DNA of 64,000 nucleotides from CAVTWY01 sp963738615 (GCA_963738615.1 CAVTXI010000012.1:1-64000), one strand, 5' to 3'; counted from the first letter of the stretch, positions 1 to 10,023 are shown. Program-made: numbers and translations. The notes: generated from the sequence alone by a model not told the origin.

Positions 1-191
1 ACGCTGCAGCGGTGACTCAGGCGTTGATGTGGGTGGCGAGCGACGGGGGCGCTCCGGTTGCCCATGTCCTGCTCCAGGCCGGCGCCGATCCAAACGCGCG
101 TGACAAAGACGGCAGAAGCGCGTTCGATCGAGCGAAGGAAAGGGACCACAAGGAGATGATCCGTATCTTCACGGAGCATGGCGCTCGTTGA
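1..191 (+). CDS. Ankyrin-repeat protein, C-terminal fragment (5' end outside window)
   Basis: The frame beginning at base 3 is open from the window edge to TGA at 189-191, so only the last 62 residues are visible. They contain one recognisable ankyrin repeat with the hallmark turn GADPNARDKDGRSAFDRAKE, followed by a final helix and the end HGAR. Ankyrin repeats are protein-binding scaffolds, and nothing here shows the partner. The start and any signal peptide lie outside the window. The family call rests on one repeat but the motif is clear. Confidence 0.7.
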   Translation, partial: AAAVTQALMWVASDGGAPVAHVLLQAGADPNARDKDGRSAFDRAKERDHKEMIRIFTEHGAR

Positions 192-325
192 AGCGCGAGG
201 AACCTCGGGTTCTGCTCGACGATCACGAAAGCTGCACCTGCCGCACGACGCGCGGCGATCAGCGCGGCCGCGCTCGCGCACGCGCGCGGCGTGCCGATGC
301 GGGTCGCCGGCCTCGTGGCGGTCGA

Positions 326-1057
326 TCAGCGTGGCGGTGCCGTGGGCGGGCGCAGCGTCCTCGCCTTCAGGTTCGCGACATACGCATCGCGCGTGCCGGT
401 CACGTGCTCGCGCATCAGCACCTCGAAGGCGCGCAGGTCCCCTTGCTTGAACAGCTCGAGCATCCGCTTGTGCTGCTCGTAGCCCGCGGGGCGGAGCACG
501 TCGGCGGGCGCCGACAGGTGCGTGCGCAAGGCGGCGATGCGCGCACCCGCGGTTGCGTAGGCGGCTTGCACATAGCCGTTGCCGCAGTGGTCGACGAAGG
601 CCTCGTGCAGCTTCGTGTCGGCGCGGCTGTAGCGCACGGCGTCCTTCTGCTTGCGCGCGGCGGCCATCTCGGCGATGGCGGAGCCGACGGCGTCGATCGT
701 CGCGCTGCGGTCGTGGTGCCACGCCAGGCCCGCGGCTCGCGGCTCGAGCAGGCAGCGGAACTCGCATAGCGCCGCCACGTCGCGTTCGCTCGCCTCGAAG
801 ACGTAACTGCCACGCTGCGGGCGAACAGTGACCAGGCCGAGCAGCTGCAGCTGGTTCAAGGCCTCGCGCACCGGTGTGCGGCTGACGCCGAAAGACGCGG
901 CAAGCGTCTCTTCGGGAATCATCGCGCCGAGCGCGAATTCGCCGTCGACGATCGCCTCGCGCAGGCGCTGCGCGACGCGCGCGGCGAGCGACTTCGGGGC
1001 GTCGAGCTTGAAGTTGGTGATGGTGGTGATGGTGGTGATGGTGGAAGCGGGGGGCAT
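326..1057 (-). CDS. GntR-family transcriptional regulator with FCD ligand domain
   Basis: A 243-residue protein. Residues about 20-86 form a GntR winged helix (EETLAASFGVSRTPVREAL), and residues about 94-220 resemble the helical FCD domain, which in this family binds carboxylic-acid effectors, often through a metal held by Asp and His side chains. Candidate His residues sit in HEAFVDH, EQHKRM and MREHV. It is transcribed away from the FAD oxidase/TRAP/DapA-like operon and is the obvious candidate regulator of it. The first 15 residues come from a 9-bp tandem repeat (TITTITTIT), so the true start could be a little downstream. Confidence 0.85.
   Translation of the reverse strand: MPPASTITTITTITNFKLDAPKSLAARVAQRLREAIVDGEFALGAMIPEETLAASFGVSRTPVREALNQLQLLGLVTVRPQRGSYVFEASERDVAALCEFRCLLEPRAAGLAWHHDRSATIDAVGSAIAEMAAARKQKDAVRYSRADTKLHEAFVDHCGNGYVQAAYATAGARIAALRTHLSAPADVLRPAGYEQHKRMLELFKQGDLRAFEVLMREHVTGTRDAYVANLKARTLRPPTAPPR
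1016..1042. repeat. Three perfect copies of a 9-bp tandem repeat in the GntR N-terminus
   Basis: GGTGATGGT is repeated three times without mismatch. On the minus strand it encodes the Thr-Ile-Thr tract at the start of the GntR protein. Changes in copy number would stay in frame and alter only tail length. Confidence 0.85.
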
Positions 1058-1108
1058 CGACGGAGCGAGTCTGCGCGAGTCGGTCCACCATCGACATGGG
1101 AGATGCCC

Positions 1109-1132
1109 TAGTGCCTTAGTACCTTACATACA
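1109..1132. promoter_or_regulatory. Candidate operator between GntR gene and FAD-oxidase operon
   Basis: Three adjacent 8-bp related units, TAGTGCCT, TAGTACCT and TACATACA, lie in the only divergent spacer between the regulator and the operon. GntR regulators often autoregulate from such sites. The assignment is positional; no consensus for this regulator is known to me. Confidence 0.35.
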
Positions 1133-1145
1133 AGATGATCGCGGC

Positions 1146-2570
<1,425 letters not shown>

Positions 2571-2571
2571 C

Positions 2572-3129
2572 GTGGCGCGTTCCGTCGATCTGCTGTTCAA
2601 AGCAGTCGAAGCACTTCTCGCCGCCTTGCTTCTCGGCATGGTGCTGATGATCTTCGGCAACGTGGTGCTGCGCTACGTGTTCAACAGCGGCATCACCGTC
2701 AGCGAAGAGTTGTCGCGGTTCTTCTTCGTGTGGCTGACGTTCATCGGCGCCGTGGTGGCGATGCGTGAAGGCACGCACCTGGGCATGGACACCGTTGTTG
2801 CGCGCCTGCCGCGCGGGGGCAGGGTCGCATGCCTGATCGTGGCCGACTTGCTGGTGCTGGCCTGCTGCGCGCTGTTCTTTCGTGGCACCTGGCGTCAACA
2901 CGAAATCAACGCGACCAACGCCGCGCCGGTCACGGGCCTGTCGATGATCTGGGTATTCGGCGTCGCCTACGTCACCAGCGTAGGTATCGGCGCGATCTCG
3001 CTGCACAAGCTGTGGCGTGCGGTCACGGGGCAGTTGCGCGACGACGAACTGGTGATGGTCAGTGAAGAAGGCGAACCCGGGTCTCCTCACGTGGCGCACG
3101 GCGTGGCGTTGACGGAGAAGCGCGCTTGA
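2572..3129 (+). CDS. dctQ: TRAP transporter small permease (DctQ)
   Basis: A 185-residue membrane protein starting with GTG one base after the oxidase stop. It has four hydrophobic segments and the DctQ pattern around YVFNSGITVSEELSRFFFVW, with an acidic and basic residue at the end of the first loop. DctQ joins DctM to form the membrane part of a sodium-driven tripartite transporter fed by a periplasmic DctP. The last four bases overlap the start of the large permease, so translation is probably coupled. Confidence 0.9.
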   Translation: MARSVDLLFKAVEALLAALLLGMVLMIFGNVVLRYVFNSGITVSEELSRFFFVWLTFIGAVVAMREGTHLGMDTVVARLPRGGRVACLIVADLLVLACCALFFRGTWRQHEINATNAAPVTGLSMIWVFGVAYVTSVGIGAISLHKLWRAVTGQLRDDELVMVSEEGEPGSPHVAHGVALTEKRA

Positions 3130-4406
3130 CGCTGGCCGTCTTCACCTTGTCGCTGCTTGGCGCGATGGCGTTGGGCATGCCGATCGCGTTCGCGCTGCTG
3201 GTGTGCGCCGTGGCGTTGATGGCGGTGTCGGGCAACGTCGACACCACCATCATTTCGCAGAAGGTGATCGAAGGGGCCGACAGCTTCCCGCTGCTGGCGA
3301 TCCCGTTCTTCATGCTGGCCGGCGAGTTGATGAACGCGGGTGGCATCAGCAAGCGCATCGTCGCGTTCGCGCTGGCGTGGGTGGGCCACGTGCGTGGCGG
3401 GTTGGGTCTGGTGGCGATCTTCGCTGCGGTGGTGATGGCAGCGATTTCAGGCAGCGCCGCCGCTGATGCCGCGGCGTTGGGCGCGCTGCTGATTCCGATG
3501 ATGCGCAACGCTGGCTACAACGTGCCGCGCGCTGCAGGGCTGATTGCCGCGGGTGGGGTGATCGCGCCCGTGATTCCGCCGTCGATCGGGCTGATCGTCT
3601 TCGGCGTGATCGCCAACGTGTCGATCGGCAAGCTGTTCCTCGCCGGCATCTTCCCGGGTTTGATGATGGGCGCCTCACTCGTCATCACGTGGTTGTGGGT
3701 TGCGCGCAAAGACGACGTGAAGGTATTGCCGCGCCAGGGCGCGCGTGAACGCGTGCGCGCAGGCATCGACGGCATCTGGGCATTGCTGATGCCGCTGGGC
3801 ATCATCGGCGGGTTGAAGTTCGGCATCTTCACGCCCACCGAAGCGGGCGTTGCGGCCTGCGTCTACGCCTTCATCGTCGGTGCAGTCGTTTATCGCGAGT
3901 TGCCGCTGCGTGACCTCTACGCGCTGCTGGTGCGCGCGGCCAAGTCGACCGCGGTGGTCGTCTTCCTGATCGCGACCGCGCTCGTCAGCGCGTGGATCAT
4001 CACGTTGTCGGAAGTGCCGCAGCAGGTCGCGTCGCTCCTGTCGCCGTTCACCGGCTCGCCGATCTTGCTGATGGCGGTGATCATGATCATCGTCGTGATC
4101 GTCGGCACCGCGCTCGACTTCGCGCCCACGCTGATGATCCTCACGCCGGTGCTGATGCCGGTGGTCAAGCAGGCTGGCATCGACCCCGTGTACTTCGGCG
4201 TGCTGTTCATCATGAACAACGCCATCGGCCTGATCACGCCGCCGGTGGGCATCGTGCTTAACGTCATGTGCGGCGTCGCGAAGATCTCGCTCGGCGATTT
4301 GATGAAGGGCCTGTGGCCGTTTCTCTGGGCCGAGCTGTTCGTGCTGTTCCTGCTGGTGCTGTTCCCGTCGCTCGTGATGGTGCCGCTGCGCTTCCTCATG
4401 TCCTGA
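3126..4406 (+). CDS. dctM: TRAP transporter large permease (DctM)
   Basis: A 426-residue polytopic protein of the expected DctM length, rich in the family's Gly/Pro motifs (AISGSAAADAAALG, PVIPPSIGLIVFG, LITPPVGIVLNV). It forms the transport channel with DctQ in the inner membrane. The start is TTG inside a TTGA overlap with dctQ; no ATG occurs close enough to serve. The second TRAP operon in this window uses the identical TTGA junction. Confidence 0.92.
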   Translation: MTLAVFTLSLLGAMALGMPIAFALLVCAVALMAVSGNVDTTIISQKVIEGADSFPLLAIPFFMLAGELMNAGGISKRIVAFALAWVGHVRGGLGLVAIFAAVVMAAISGSAAADAAALGALLIPMMRNAGYNVPRAAGLIAAGGVIAPVIPPSIGLIVFGVIANVSIGKLFLAGIFPGLMMGASLVITWLWVARKDDVKVLPRQGARERVRAGIDGIWALLMPLGIIGGLKFGIFTPTEAGVAACVYAFIVGAVVYRELPLRDLYALLVRAAKSTAVVVFLIATALVSAWIITLSEVPQQVASLLSPFTGSPILLMAVIMIIVVIVGTALDFAPTLMILTPVLMPVVKQAGIDPVYFGVLFIMNNAIGLITPPVGIVLNVMCGVAKISLGDLMKGLWPFLWAELFVLFLLVLFPSLVMVPLRFLMS

Positions 4407-4437
4407 TCCCTGTCCTATTCCAACGAAGGAGACCCTG

Positions 4438-5439
4438 ATGCTGATTCGATCGCTTGCTCTTGCCGCCGCTGCGCTGTGCGCAGCAACCTCGGCCCACGCC
4501 CAATTCACCGACCGCAACTTCCGCGTCAGCAACGGCGTGAGCAAAGAGCACCCGATGGGCAACGGCCTGGCGAAGATGGGCGCGTGCACGCTGGACAAAA
4601 GCGGCGGCAAGATGAAGATCACGCCGTATTGGGACGGATCGCTGGGCAATGACCTGACCGCGAGCCAAAGTGTGCGCACCGGGTCGCTCGAGATGGTGCT
4701 CACTTCGACCGCGCCGCTGGTGGGCATCGTGCCGCAGCTGGGTGTGTTCGATTTGCCGTTTCTGTTCGACAACGCAAAGGAAGCCGACCAGGTGCTCGAC
4801 GGCAAGGCAGGCACGTACTTCAGTGACAAGCTGCCGGCCGTGGGCCTGGTCAACCTCGCTTGGTGGGAGAACGGCTTTCGCCACACCACCAACAGCAAGC
4901 GCCCGATCACGAAGGTCGAAGACTTCGACGGCGTGAAGATGCGCGTGATGCAGAACAACATCTTCATCGACACCTTCAAGACGCTGGGCAGCAACGCGGT
5001 GCCGATGGCGTTCTCCGAGGTGTATTCCGCCCTCGAGACGAAAACCGTCGACGGCCAGGAGAACCCGTTCAACAACATCGAGAACATGAAGTTCTACGAG
5101 GTGCAGAAGTACCTGACGCTGACGAAACACGCGTACAGCCCGACGCTGGTGCTGTTCAGCAAGAAGATCTGGGACACGCTGAGCCCGCAAGAGCACAAGA
5201 CGCTGGTCGACTGCGCTGTGCTCGGCCGCGACGAGCAGCGCAAGGTCAACCGCGAGAAGGAAGCTGCGTCGGTCGCGAACCTGAAGGCCAAGGGCATGCA
5301 GGTCAACGAGATCGTGCCGGCCGAAATGCAGCGCATCCGCGACAAGAGCAAAGCGATCGTGGAGCGCCACGGCGGCGCGATCGGCGACGAGGCGATGAAC
5401 GTCGTCTTCAGCGAGTTGAAGCGCGTTCGTGGGCAGTGA
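4438..5439 (+). CDS. dctP: TRAP transporter solute-binding protein (DctP)
   Basis: 333 residues with a classical signal peptide (LALAAAALCAATSAHA, cleaved after AHA) and a mature DctP fold. The stretch GVKMRVMQNNIFIDTFKTLG contains the conserved arginine that in this family holds the ligand carboxylate. A good ribosome-binding site (GAAGGAGA) precedes the ATG. The neighbouring oxidase and DapA-like lyase suggest a hydroxy- or oxo-acid ligand, but which one cannot be read from sequence. Confidence 0.92.
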   Translation: MLIRSLALAAAALCAATSAHAQFTDRNFRVSNGVSKEHPMGNGLAKMGACTLDKSGGKMKITPYWDGSLGNDLTASQSVRTGSLEMVLTSTAPLVGIVPQLGVFDLPFLFDNAKEADQVLDGKAGTYFSDKLPAVGLVNLAWWENGFRHTTNSKRPITKVEDFDGVKMRVMQNNIFIDTFKTLGSNAVPMAFSEVYSALETKTVDGQENPFNNIENMKFYEVQKYLTLTKHAYSPTLVLFSKKIWDTLSPQEHKTLVDCAVLGRDEQRKVNREKEAASVANLKAKGMQVNEIVPAEMQRIRDKSKAIVERHGGAIGDEAMNVVFSELKRVRGQ

Positions 5440-5508
5440 CACGACGGACACGACGGACACGACGGACACGACGGACACGACGCACACGACGCACACGACG
5501 CACACGAC
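5440..5508. repeat. 9-bp tandem repeat that fills the whole dctP-to-lyase spacer
   Basis: CACGACGGA occurs four times, then CACGACGCA three times, then CACGAC, ending exactly at the next ATG. The 69-bp spacer contains nothing else and no Shine-Dalgarno sequence. Copy-number change here would alter the intercistronic distance of the operon. Confidence 0.9.
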
Positions 5509-6432
5509 ATGACCACGATCGAAACCCCGTTCCGCGGCATCTGGCCCGCGATGCTCACGCCGCTGACCGAAACGCTCGACATCGACATCGACACCTTCGC
5601 GCGCCACGCGCAAGAGTTGCTTGCTGCTGGCTGCGTCGGCATCACGCCATTCGGCACCACGGGCGAGGGTCCGTCGTTCAGCGTCGCCGAACGCCGCGCC
5701 GCAATCGACGGCCTGGTCGCACGCGGCGTCCCGGCGCAACGCATCCTTGTGTCGACCAGTTGCGCTGCGCTGCCCGACACGGTCGAGTTGACGCGCCACG
5801 CGGTGTCGATTGGCGCGCACGGTTGCCTGATCCTGCCGCCGTTCTTCCTGAAGGGCGTAAGCGACCAGGGCGTGATCGACGCGTACCGATGGGTGATCGA
5901 CAAGGTCGCCGATGCGCGCCTTCGCGTCTACCTCTACAACATCCCGCAGGTCTCCGGCGTTCCGCTCAGCCGCGAGGTGATTCTCGAGCTGAAGTCACGC
6001 TACCCGCAGACGATCGTTGGCCTGAAGGACAGCGGTTGCCAGCGCGACGTTTCACTCGGTTTCGCCGATGCCTTCATGAACGAGGTGCGCGTCTACGTCG
6101 GCAACGAGCCCGACCTTCAGACGCTGGGTGCGCGCGGCAGCACCGGCGCGGTCAGCGGCGTGGCGAACATCGCGCCGCGGCTGGTGTGGCGGCTGGTGTC
6201 GCAGTACGCGTCGGCTACCGCAGCGCAGGACCAGCAACGCGTGCTTGCACTGCTTGCCGTCTTGAACAACGGCTATGGCCTGACGGCAGCGTTCAAAGGC
6301 GCGATGGCGCTACGCAGCGGCAACCGCGGCTGGCTGCGCGTGCGCGCGCCGTTGGTGGCGTTGTCAGATGCTGAATTCGCGCGATTCGAGACGCAGCTGC
6401 GCGCATTCGGGTTGGACCCGCGCGGCGACTGA
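5509..6432 (+). CDS. Dihydrodipicolinate synthase (DapA)-family aldolase/lyase
   Basis: A 307-residue TIM-barrel protein. It carries the family's GTTGEG motif (residues 49-54), the catalytic tyrosine in YLYNIP (Y143) and the Schiff-base lysine in GLKDSG (K173). DapA-family enzymes use a pyruvate-lysine imine to split or condense 2-oxoacids. Position at the end of a GntR/oxidase/TRAP operon argues for a catabolic aldolase (2-keto-3-deoxy acid type) rather than lysine biosynthesis. No Shine-Dalgarno sequence is visible because a tandem repeat occupies the spacer. Confidence 0.85.
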   Translation: MTTIETPFRGIWPAMLTPLTETLDIDIDTFARHAQELLAAGCVGITPFGTTGEGPSFSVAERRAAIDGLVARGVPAQRILVSTSCAALPDTVELTRHAVSIGAHGCLILPPFFLKGVSDQGVIDAYRWVIDKVADARLRVYLYNIPQVSGVPLSREVILELKSRYPQTIVGLKDSGCQRDVSLGFADAFMNEVRVYVGNEPDLQTLGARGSTGAVSGVANIAPRLVWRLVSQYASATAAQDQQRVLALLAVLNNGYGLTAAFKGAMALRSGNRGWLRVRAPLVALSDAEFARFETQLRAFGLDPRGD

Positions 6433-6456
6433 GCGGCGCTTTGGCATCTCATGCGT

Positions 6457-7347
6457 TCAGCGCGTACCGCCGGTGCTGTCGCGCGGTTGCCCTTCCATCG
6501 AGCGATCCATGGCCTGCGCCTTGCCTACCCCGGCCTTGTAGGTGATCGCGTAGGCCTTGCCTGCATCGAGCTCGTGCTGCAACAGCGCCTTGTCATGCAC
6601 GACCAGCGCATTCGATCGCGGGTCATGCTGGAGGTAGAAGCTTTCACGATGTGCTGCTCCGCCTCGGTCAACGATCGTGCCCCTGCTGACGGCTGTCGAC
6701 AACGGCGCCTGCATCAGCGGGTGTCCGCGCGATCTCGCGAAGGCCTGCAGCGCCTCGAACTCGATCGCGCGTTCGTCGACCCGCCGAGCCAGCGTGCCGA
6801 CCCAGCGCGCCGGCGCGGCCGTCAGCAGCTCGAGCCGACCGTCTTGCAACGTGGCTTGCAGGTCCAAGCCACCGGCGCCGCGCCTCGTGTTGTCGAAGAT
6901 CAGCGCCTGGTCCGCGTGCCCCAGCGCCGCTGGCGCGAGCGCAAGCGTGCGTCCATGTCGTTCCCGGATCTTGTCCGGCGGGACGTCGTGTCCACCACCA
7001 GCGACCCGAATGGCAACGCGTTGGGCATTGATGGCTGGGTCTTCGATGGCCACGAAATGCACGACGACGGTGTAGCCGGTCGCTCTGGCGTGTTGCAGCT
7101 CGGCCAGCTTGCTCGGGTGGGACATCACCGTTTCGTACATCAAGTCCCGCCGCTCGGCGATCGCGCGCTCTCGCATGTTGGCCGCCGCGAGTTGCGCGGT
7201 CGCGGTGTCAAACCGTTGGGCTCTCTGCAGGTCGTCAGCGTTGATGTACAAGGCCGGCAGTTGCACCGCCGGGTCGGCGCGCAGCGCATCGGTCAGGGTG
7301 CTCTTGCCAGAGCCGTTGGGCCCGGCCACCATCACCAACAGCGGCAC
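6457..7347 (-). CDS. Zeta-type toxin kinase fused to a KfrB-like C-terminal domain
   Basis: The N-terminal half is a P-loop kinase of the zeta-toxin type: Walker A GPNGSGKS at about residues 9-16, then YINADDL and YETVMSHPSK, typical of zeta and related AAA_33 proteins. Zeta toxins phosphorylate UDP-sugars and block wall synthesis. The C-terminal 60 residues (GTIVDRGG, then HDKALLQHELDAGKAYAITY) resemble KfrB, a domain of plasmid proteins, on my reading. I chose GTG at 7347 because the upstream TTG would overlap the antitoxin by 89 bp; GTG lies 14 bp after its stop. Toxin activity itself is inferred. Confidence 0.7.
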   Translation of the reverse strand: MPLLVMVAGPNGSGKSTLTDALRADPAVQLPALYINADDLQRAQRFDTATAQLAAANMRERAIAERRDLMYETVMSHPSKLAELQHARATGYTVVVHFVAIEDPAINAQRVAIRVAGGGHDVPPDKIRERHGRTLALAPAALGHADQALIFDNTRRGAGGLDLQATLQDGRLELLTAAPARWVGTLARRVDERAIEFEALQAFARSRGHPLMQAPLSTAVSRGTIVDRGGAAHRESFYLQHDPRSNALVVHDKALLQHELDAGKAYAITYKAGVGKAQAMDRSMEGQPRDSTGGTR

Positions 7348-7360
7348 GGTCGCGCCGCTG

Positions 7361-7714
7361 TCAGCGTTCGATGCCTCGAGGGCCCTCGGGCTCCAGACGA
7401 CCGGCCTGTACGTGCCCGCGGTCAGCGGCGCGCGCCGCCGCCGCCGCAATGTCCCCGATCCGGCCCAACGTCACGCCATGGATCGGCAGATCGCGCAAGC
7501 GCGACGCAGACGGCGACGCAGACGGCGACGCAGGCGGCGAGGCTTCCAGACGGATCTCGCGCGCGTTCGAGATCTGAGCCAAGCCCATCCGCGCCACTTC
7601 AGTCACGGTGATGCCCAGGCCCTCGGCCACGCGAGCAGCCTTCGCGTAGACCTCTGCGGGCGGACGGAAGCGAATTTCGGGCACTTGTCCTCCGGCTGCA
7701 GCTGACTTCGTCAT
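7361..7714 (-). CDS. Small DNA-binding antitoxin-like protein upstream of the zeta-type gene
   Basis: 117 residues starting at ATG 7714 (GGAG about 10 bp upstream); an earlier TTG is less likely. The N-terminal part (IRFRPPAEVYAKAARVAEGLGITVTEVARMG, read in two pieces) looks like a ribbon-helix-helix domain. The middle holds a Pro-Ser-Ala repeat encoded by a 12-bp DNA repeat. It directly precedes the zeta-type gene, the usual antitoxin-toxin order. Repeats around its promoter fit autoregulation. I do not recognise a named family. Confidence 0.55.
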   Translation of the reverse strand: MTKSAAAGGQVPEIRFRPPAEVYAKAARVAEGLGITVTEVARMGLAQISNAREIRLEASPPASPSASPSASRLRDLPIHGVTLGRIGDIAAAAARAADRGHVQAGRLEPEGPRGIER

Positions 7715-7725
7715 TTGGCGCTCCG

Positions 7726-7766
7726 CACTCCTGTTGGTGGAGTGATGCGTCAATTATAGGAGTGAT
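7726..7766 (-). promoter_or_regulatory. Promoter and operator of the antitoxin/zeta pair
   Basis: On the minus strand a perfect -10 box TATAAT lies at 7753-7758, about 39 bp before the ATG; the -35 is weak. The box sits between two GGAGTGAT direct repeats (7739-7746 and 7759-7766). The first is also one arm of an inverted repeat CACTCC-N7-GGAGTG (7726-7744). Such repeats flanking a -10 box fit binding by the ribbon-helix-helix antitoxin. Confidence 0.6.
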
Positions 7767-7869
7767 CCGCGCTCTCGTCGGCGTGCGCTGCATCGTCCGT
7801 GCGCAAAGCGTCACGGGTCACGCCTGATCACCTCCGAGTCGAGGGCTACGGCCCGACCGAGGCGCCCAG

Positions 7870-9237
7870 CTAAAACCGACTCTCCACCCCAGGCGACCTT
7901 AGCCGCTCATGGATCGCGCGCGCATGCGTCATCCAACCGTGCGTCTCCCAGCGCCAAAACATCAGCGCACCACGCACCCATTCGTCGAGCGCATACGCGA
8001 TCCAGATGCCGACGAGGCCCCACCATTGCCCCAGCACGACCGAACCGAAGCCGAGCACGATGACGATTGATGCGATGGCCCACGACACCGGCAGGATGAC
8101 GTCGCCGGTCGACCGTAGCGCGCCGAACACCACGAGATTGGCGACGCGCCCGGTTTCGAGCACAAATGAAATCCACAGCAGCGTCTGTGCCGCAGCGATC
8201 ACGGCCGGGTCTTGCGTGAAGCCGCGCATCAGCCACGGCGCGCCGACTGCAGCCAGCAGCGCGAGCGCGCCCGACGCCAACACACCGTTGCGAAGGCCTT
8301 TGCGAACGAGCCGGTGCGCGGCTTCGAACTGGCCCGAGCCGACCATGTGGCCGACCATGATTTCGCACGCCCAACCAATCGCCAAGCTGATCAGCAGCAC
8401 GAAGCGCAGCGTCTGCAGCACGTAAGCCTGCGTGGCCAGCGCTGCGACGCCGAGCTTGGCCGCCGAGGCCAGAGACATCATGAACGCGATGCGATACGCG
8501 ATCTCGAGCGACGCGGCCGGGATGCCCACGCCCAGCACCGGCAGCAGGACGTGCGCGGGGCAACGCCACCAGTCGCTGCGTGTGGGCACGAGTTGCATGC
8601 GCACGCGCCACAGCCGCAGGTGCAGCCACAAGCCGATGGCGCGGCTGACTGTGAGCGCGATCGCGTTACCCGCGAGACCAAGGCCTTGCCAGTCGCCGAT
8701 TCCAAGCATCAGCGCAAACGCCAGCATCAGATGCAGCGTGTGCATCACCAACATCACGCGCAGCGCATCGCGCGCGTACAGGTGCGCACGCAGGATGCTT
8801 GCCATCACCAGGTTGTAGGCCTCGAAGAGAGCAGCCAGCGCGAGCAGCGGCAGGTAGTTGCCGGCGATCTGCGCCACCTCGGGCGGTGCGTTCAGCACGT
8901 CGAGCGTCCAGCCACTGCCCACCAGCAGCCCCAGCGCGGCGACCACGCCGGCCCAGGTGGATCCGCACAGCCCAACCAGCGCGATGCTGCGCGCCGCGTC
9001 GGCGCGTTGGCCGCCCAGCGACTGCGTGATCGTGACGCCGACGCCGAGCGCGAGCACGCGGAACAGCACGAACAGTGTCTCGAGCACCTGCTGGCTCATG
9101 CCGAACGCGCCGGCTGCGGCGTCGGAGATGCGCGACGCGATCCACAGCGTGGCCATCATCACGCTGATGCCGATCAGGAACTCGCCGAGGATCGGGCCGG
9201 CAATGGGGGTGATGCGGGGGCGTGGGAGGGTTGTCAC
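7870..9237 (-). CDS. MATE-family efflux transporter
   Basis: About 455 residues with some twelve hydrophobic segments, the usual size of a MATE (NorM/DinF-type) cation-drug antiporter. Landmarks are ITPIAGPILGEFLIG near the start and FGMSQQVLETLFVLFRVLALG. The frame is open far upstream, but that part is only antisense to the DUF533 gene. The likely start is GTG at 9237. Substrate unknown. Confidence 0.82.
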   Translation of the reverse strand: MTTLPRPRITPIAGPILGEFLIGISVMMATLWIASRISDAAAGAFGMSQQVLETLFVLFRVLALGVGVTITQSLGGQRADAARSIALVGLCGSTWAGVVAALGLLVGSGWTLDVLNAPPEVAQIAGNYLPLLALAALFEAYNLVMASILRAHLYARDALRVMLVMHTLHLMLAFALMLGIGDWQGLGLAGNAIALTVSRAIGLWLHLRLWRVRMQLVPTRSDWWRCPAHVLLPVLGVGIPAASLEIAYRIAFMMSLASAAKLGVAALATQAYVLQTLRFVLLISLAIGWACEIMVGHMVGSGQFEAAHRLVRKGLRNGVLASGALALLAAVGAPWLMRGFTQDPAVIAAAQTLLWISFVLETGRVANLVVFGALRSTGDVILPVSWAIASIVIVLGFGSVVLGQWWGLVGIWIAYALDEWVRGALMFWRWETHGWMTHARAIHERLRSPGVESRF

Positions 9238-9327
9238 GATGATGAGGATGCCAGCACCGGCGCCGCCTTCCGTGCGAATCGCGGCACACTCGCGCGACTT
9301 GTTCAACGGCACACAAGGAGATTCGAC

Positions 9328-10023
9328 ATGCTCAATTCCGTGATCACCGCCGCCCTGCGCGGCGGCCTCGGCAAGGTTCTCGGCGCCGGGGGCGCCCCCG
9401 GCGGCGCGATGGGTGGCGCGATGGGTGGCGCGGTCGGTCAGGCAGCCGTGGTTGCCGCACTGGGCATGCTGCTTCGTCGCGGCGGCGCCGGGCGGCTGAT
9501 GAAGGTCGGCGGCATGGCTGCGCTCGGGATGATGGCGTACAAGTCTTGGCAGGCGTATCAGGCCCGTCAAGCCGGCTCGTCGGCAGCCGCTGCGACCACG
9601 GGCGTGCAGGGCAAAGCCTTCGCGGCGCCGTCTGCGGACGCGCCGAACGAGGCACACGAGCAAGCCCTGCTCGCGGCGATGATCGCGGCTGCCAAGGCTG
9701 ATGGCCATGTCGATGACAACGAGCGCGCGCAGATCGAACAGGCGCTGCGAACGTCAGACGGGCAGCCGGGCGATCCTGCGCTGCTTGCGTGGCTCGACGT
9801 GCAATTGAAGCAGCCGCTGAACGCCGCGGCGATCGCACGCCCTGCGGTCGGGGACCTCGAGCTGGCATCGAAGCTGTACCTCGCCAGCGTCATCGTGGCC
9901 GGCGGTGGCGGCGGCAACGTCAGTGCCGAAGAACAAGCATGGCTGGATGCGCTGGCGCGCGAGCTTGGGCTGCCCGAAGAACTGAAGGTGTCACTTCGAA
10001 CGCAGGCCGCGCAGATCAGTTGA
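9328..10023 (+). CDS. DUF533 (YebE-like) protein
   Basis: 231 residues. The first 60 are glycine- and methionine-rich and hydrophobic (GGAMGGAMGGAVGQAA, from a 12-bp DNA repeat). The C-terminal half is helical and TerB-like (LLAAMIAAAKADGHVDDNER), as in DUF533/YebE membrane-associated proteins of unknown function. An AAGGAG ribosome-binding site lies 8 bp before this ATG. The frame is open far upstream but without coding character. Confidence 0.8.
   Translation: MLNSVITAALRGGLGKVLGAGGAPGGAMGGAMGGAVGQAAVVAALGMLLRRGGAGRLMKVGGMAALGMMAYKSWQAYQARQAGSSAAAATTGVQGKAFAAPSADAPNEAHEQALLAAMIAAAKADGHVDDNERAQIEQALRTSDGQPGDPALLAWLDVQLKQPLNAAAIARPAVGDLELASKLYLASVIVAGGGGGNVSAEEQAWLDALARELGLPEELKVSLRTQAAQIS

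Noticed and set aside
828..1145. Upstream extension of the FAD oxidase frame into the GntR gene
   Set aside because: It would overlap the GntR coding region on the other strand and adds residues unlike the family; homology begins near ATG 1146.
5440..5508. CRISPR array
   Set aside because: Units are 9 bp without spacers, so this is a simple tandem repeat; no cas gene is in the window.
3675..5820. Long minus-strand frames opposite the first dctM, dctP and the lyase gene
   Set aside because: Shadow frames created by codon-position GC bias; low-complexity His/Asp/Arg-rich products and strong homology on the plus strand.
9238..9708. N-terminal extension of the MATE frame
   Set aside because: This part is antisense to the DUF533 gene and hydrophilic; a MATE protein of normal size starts at GTG 9237.
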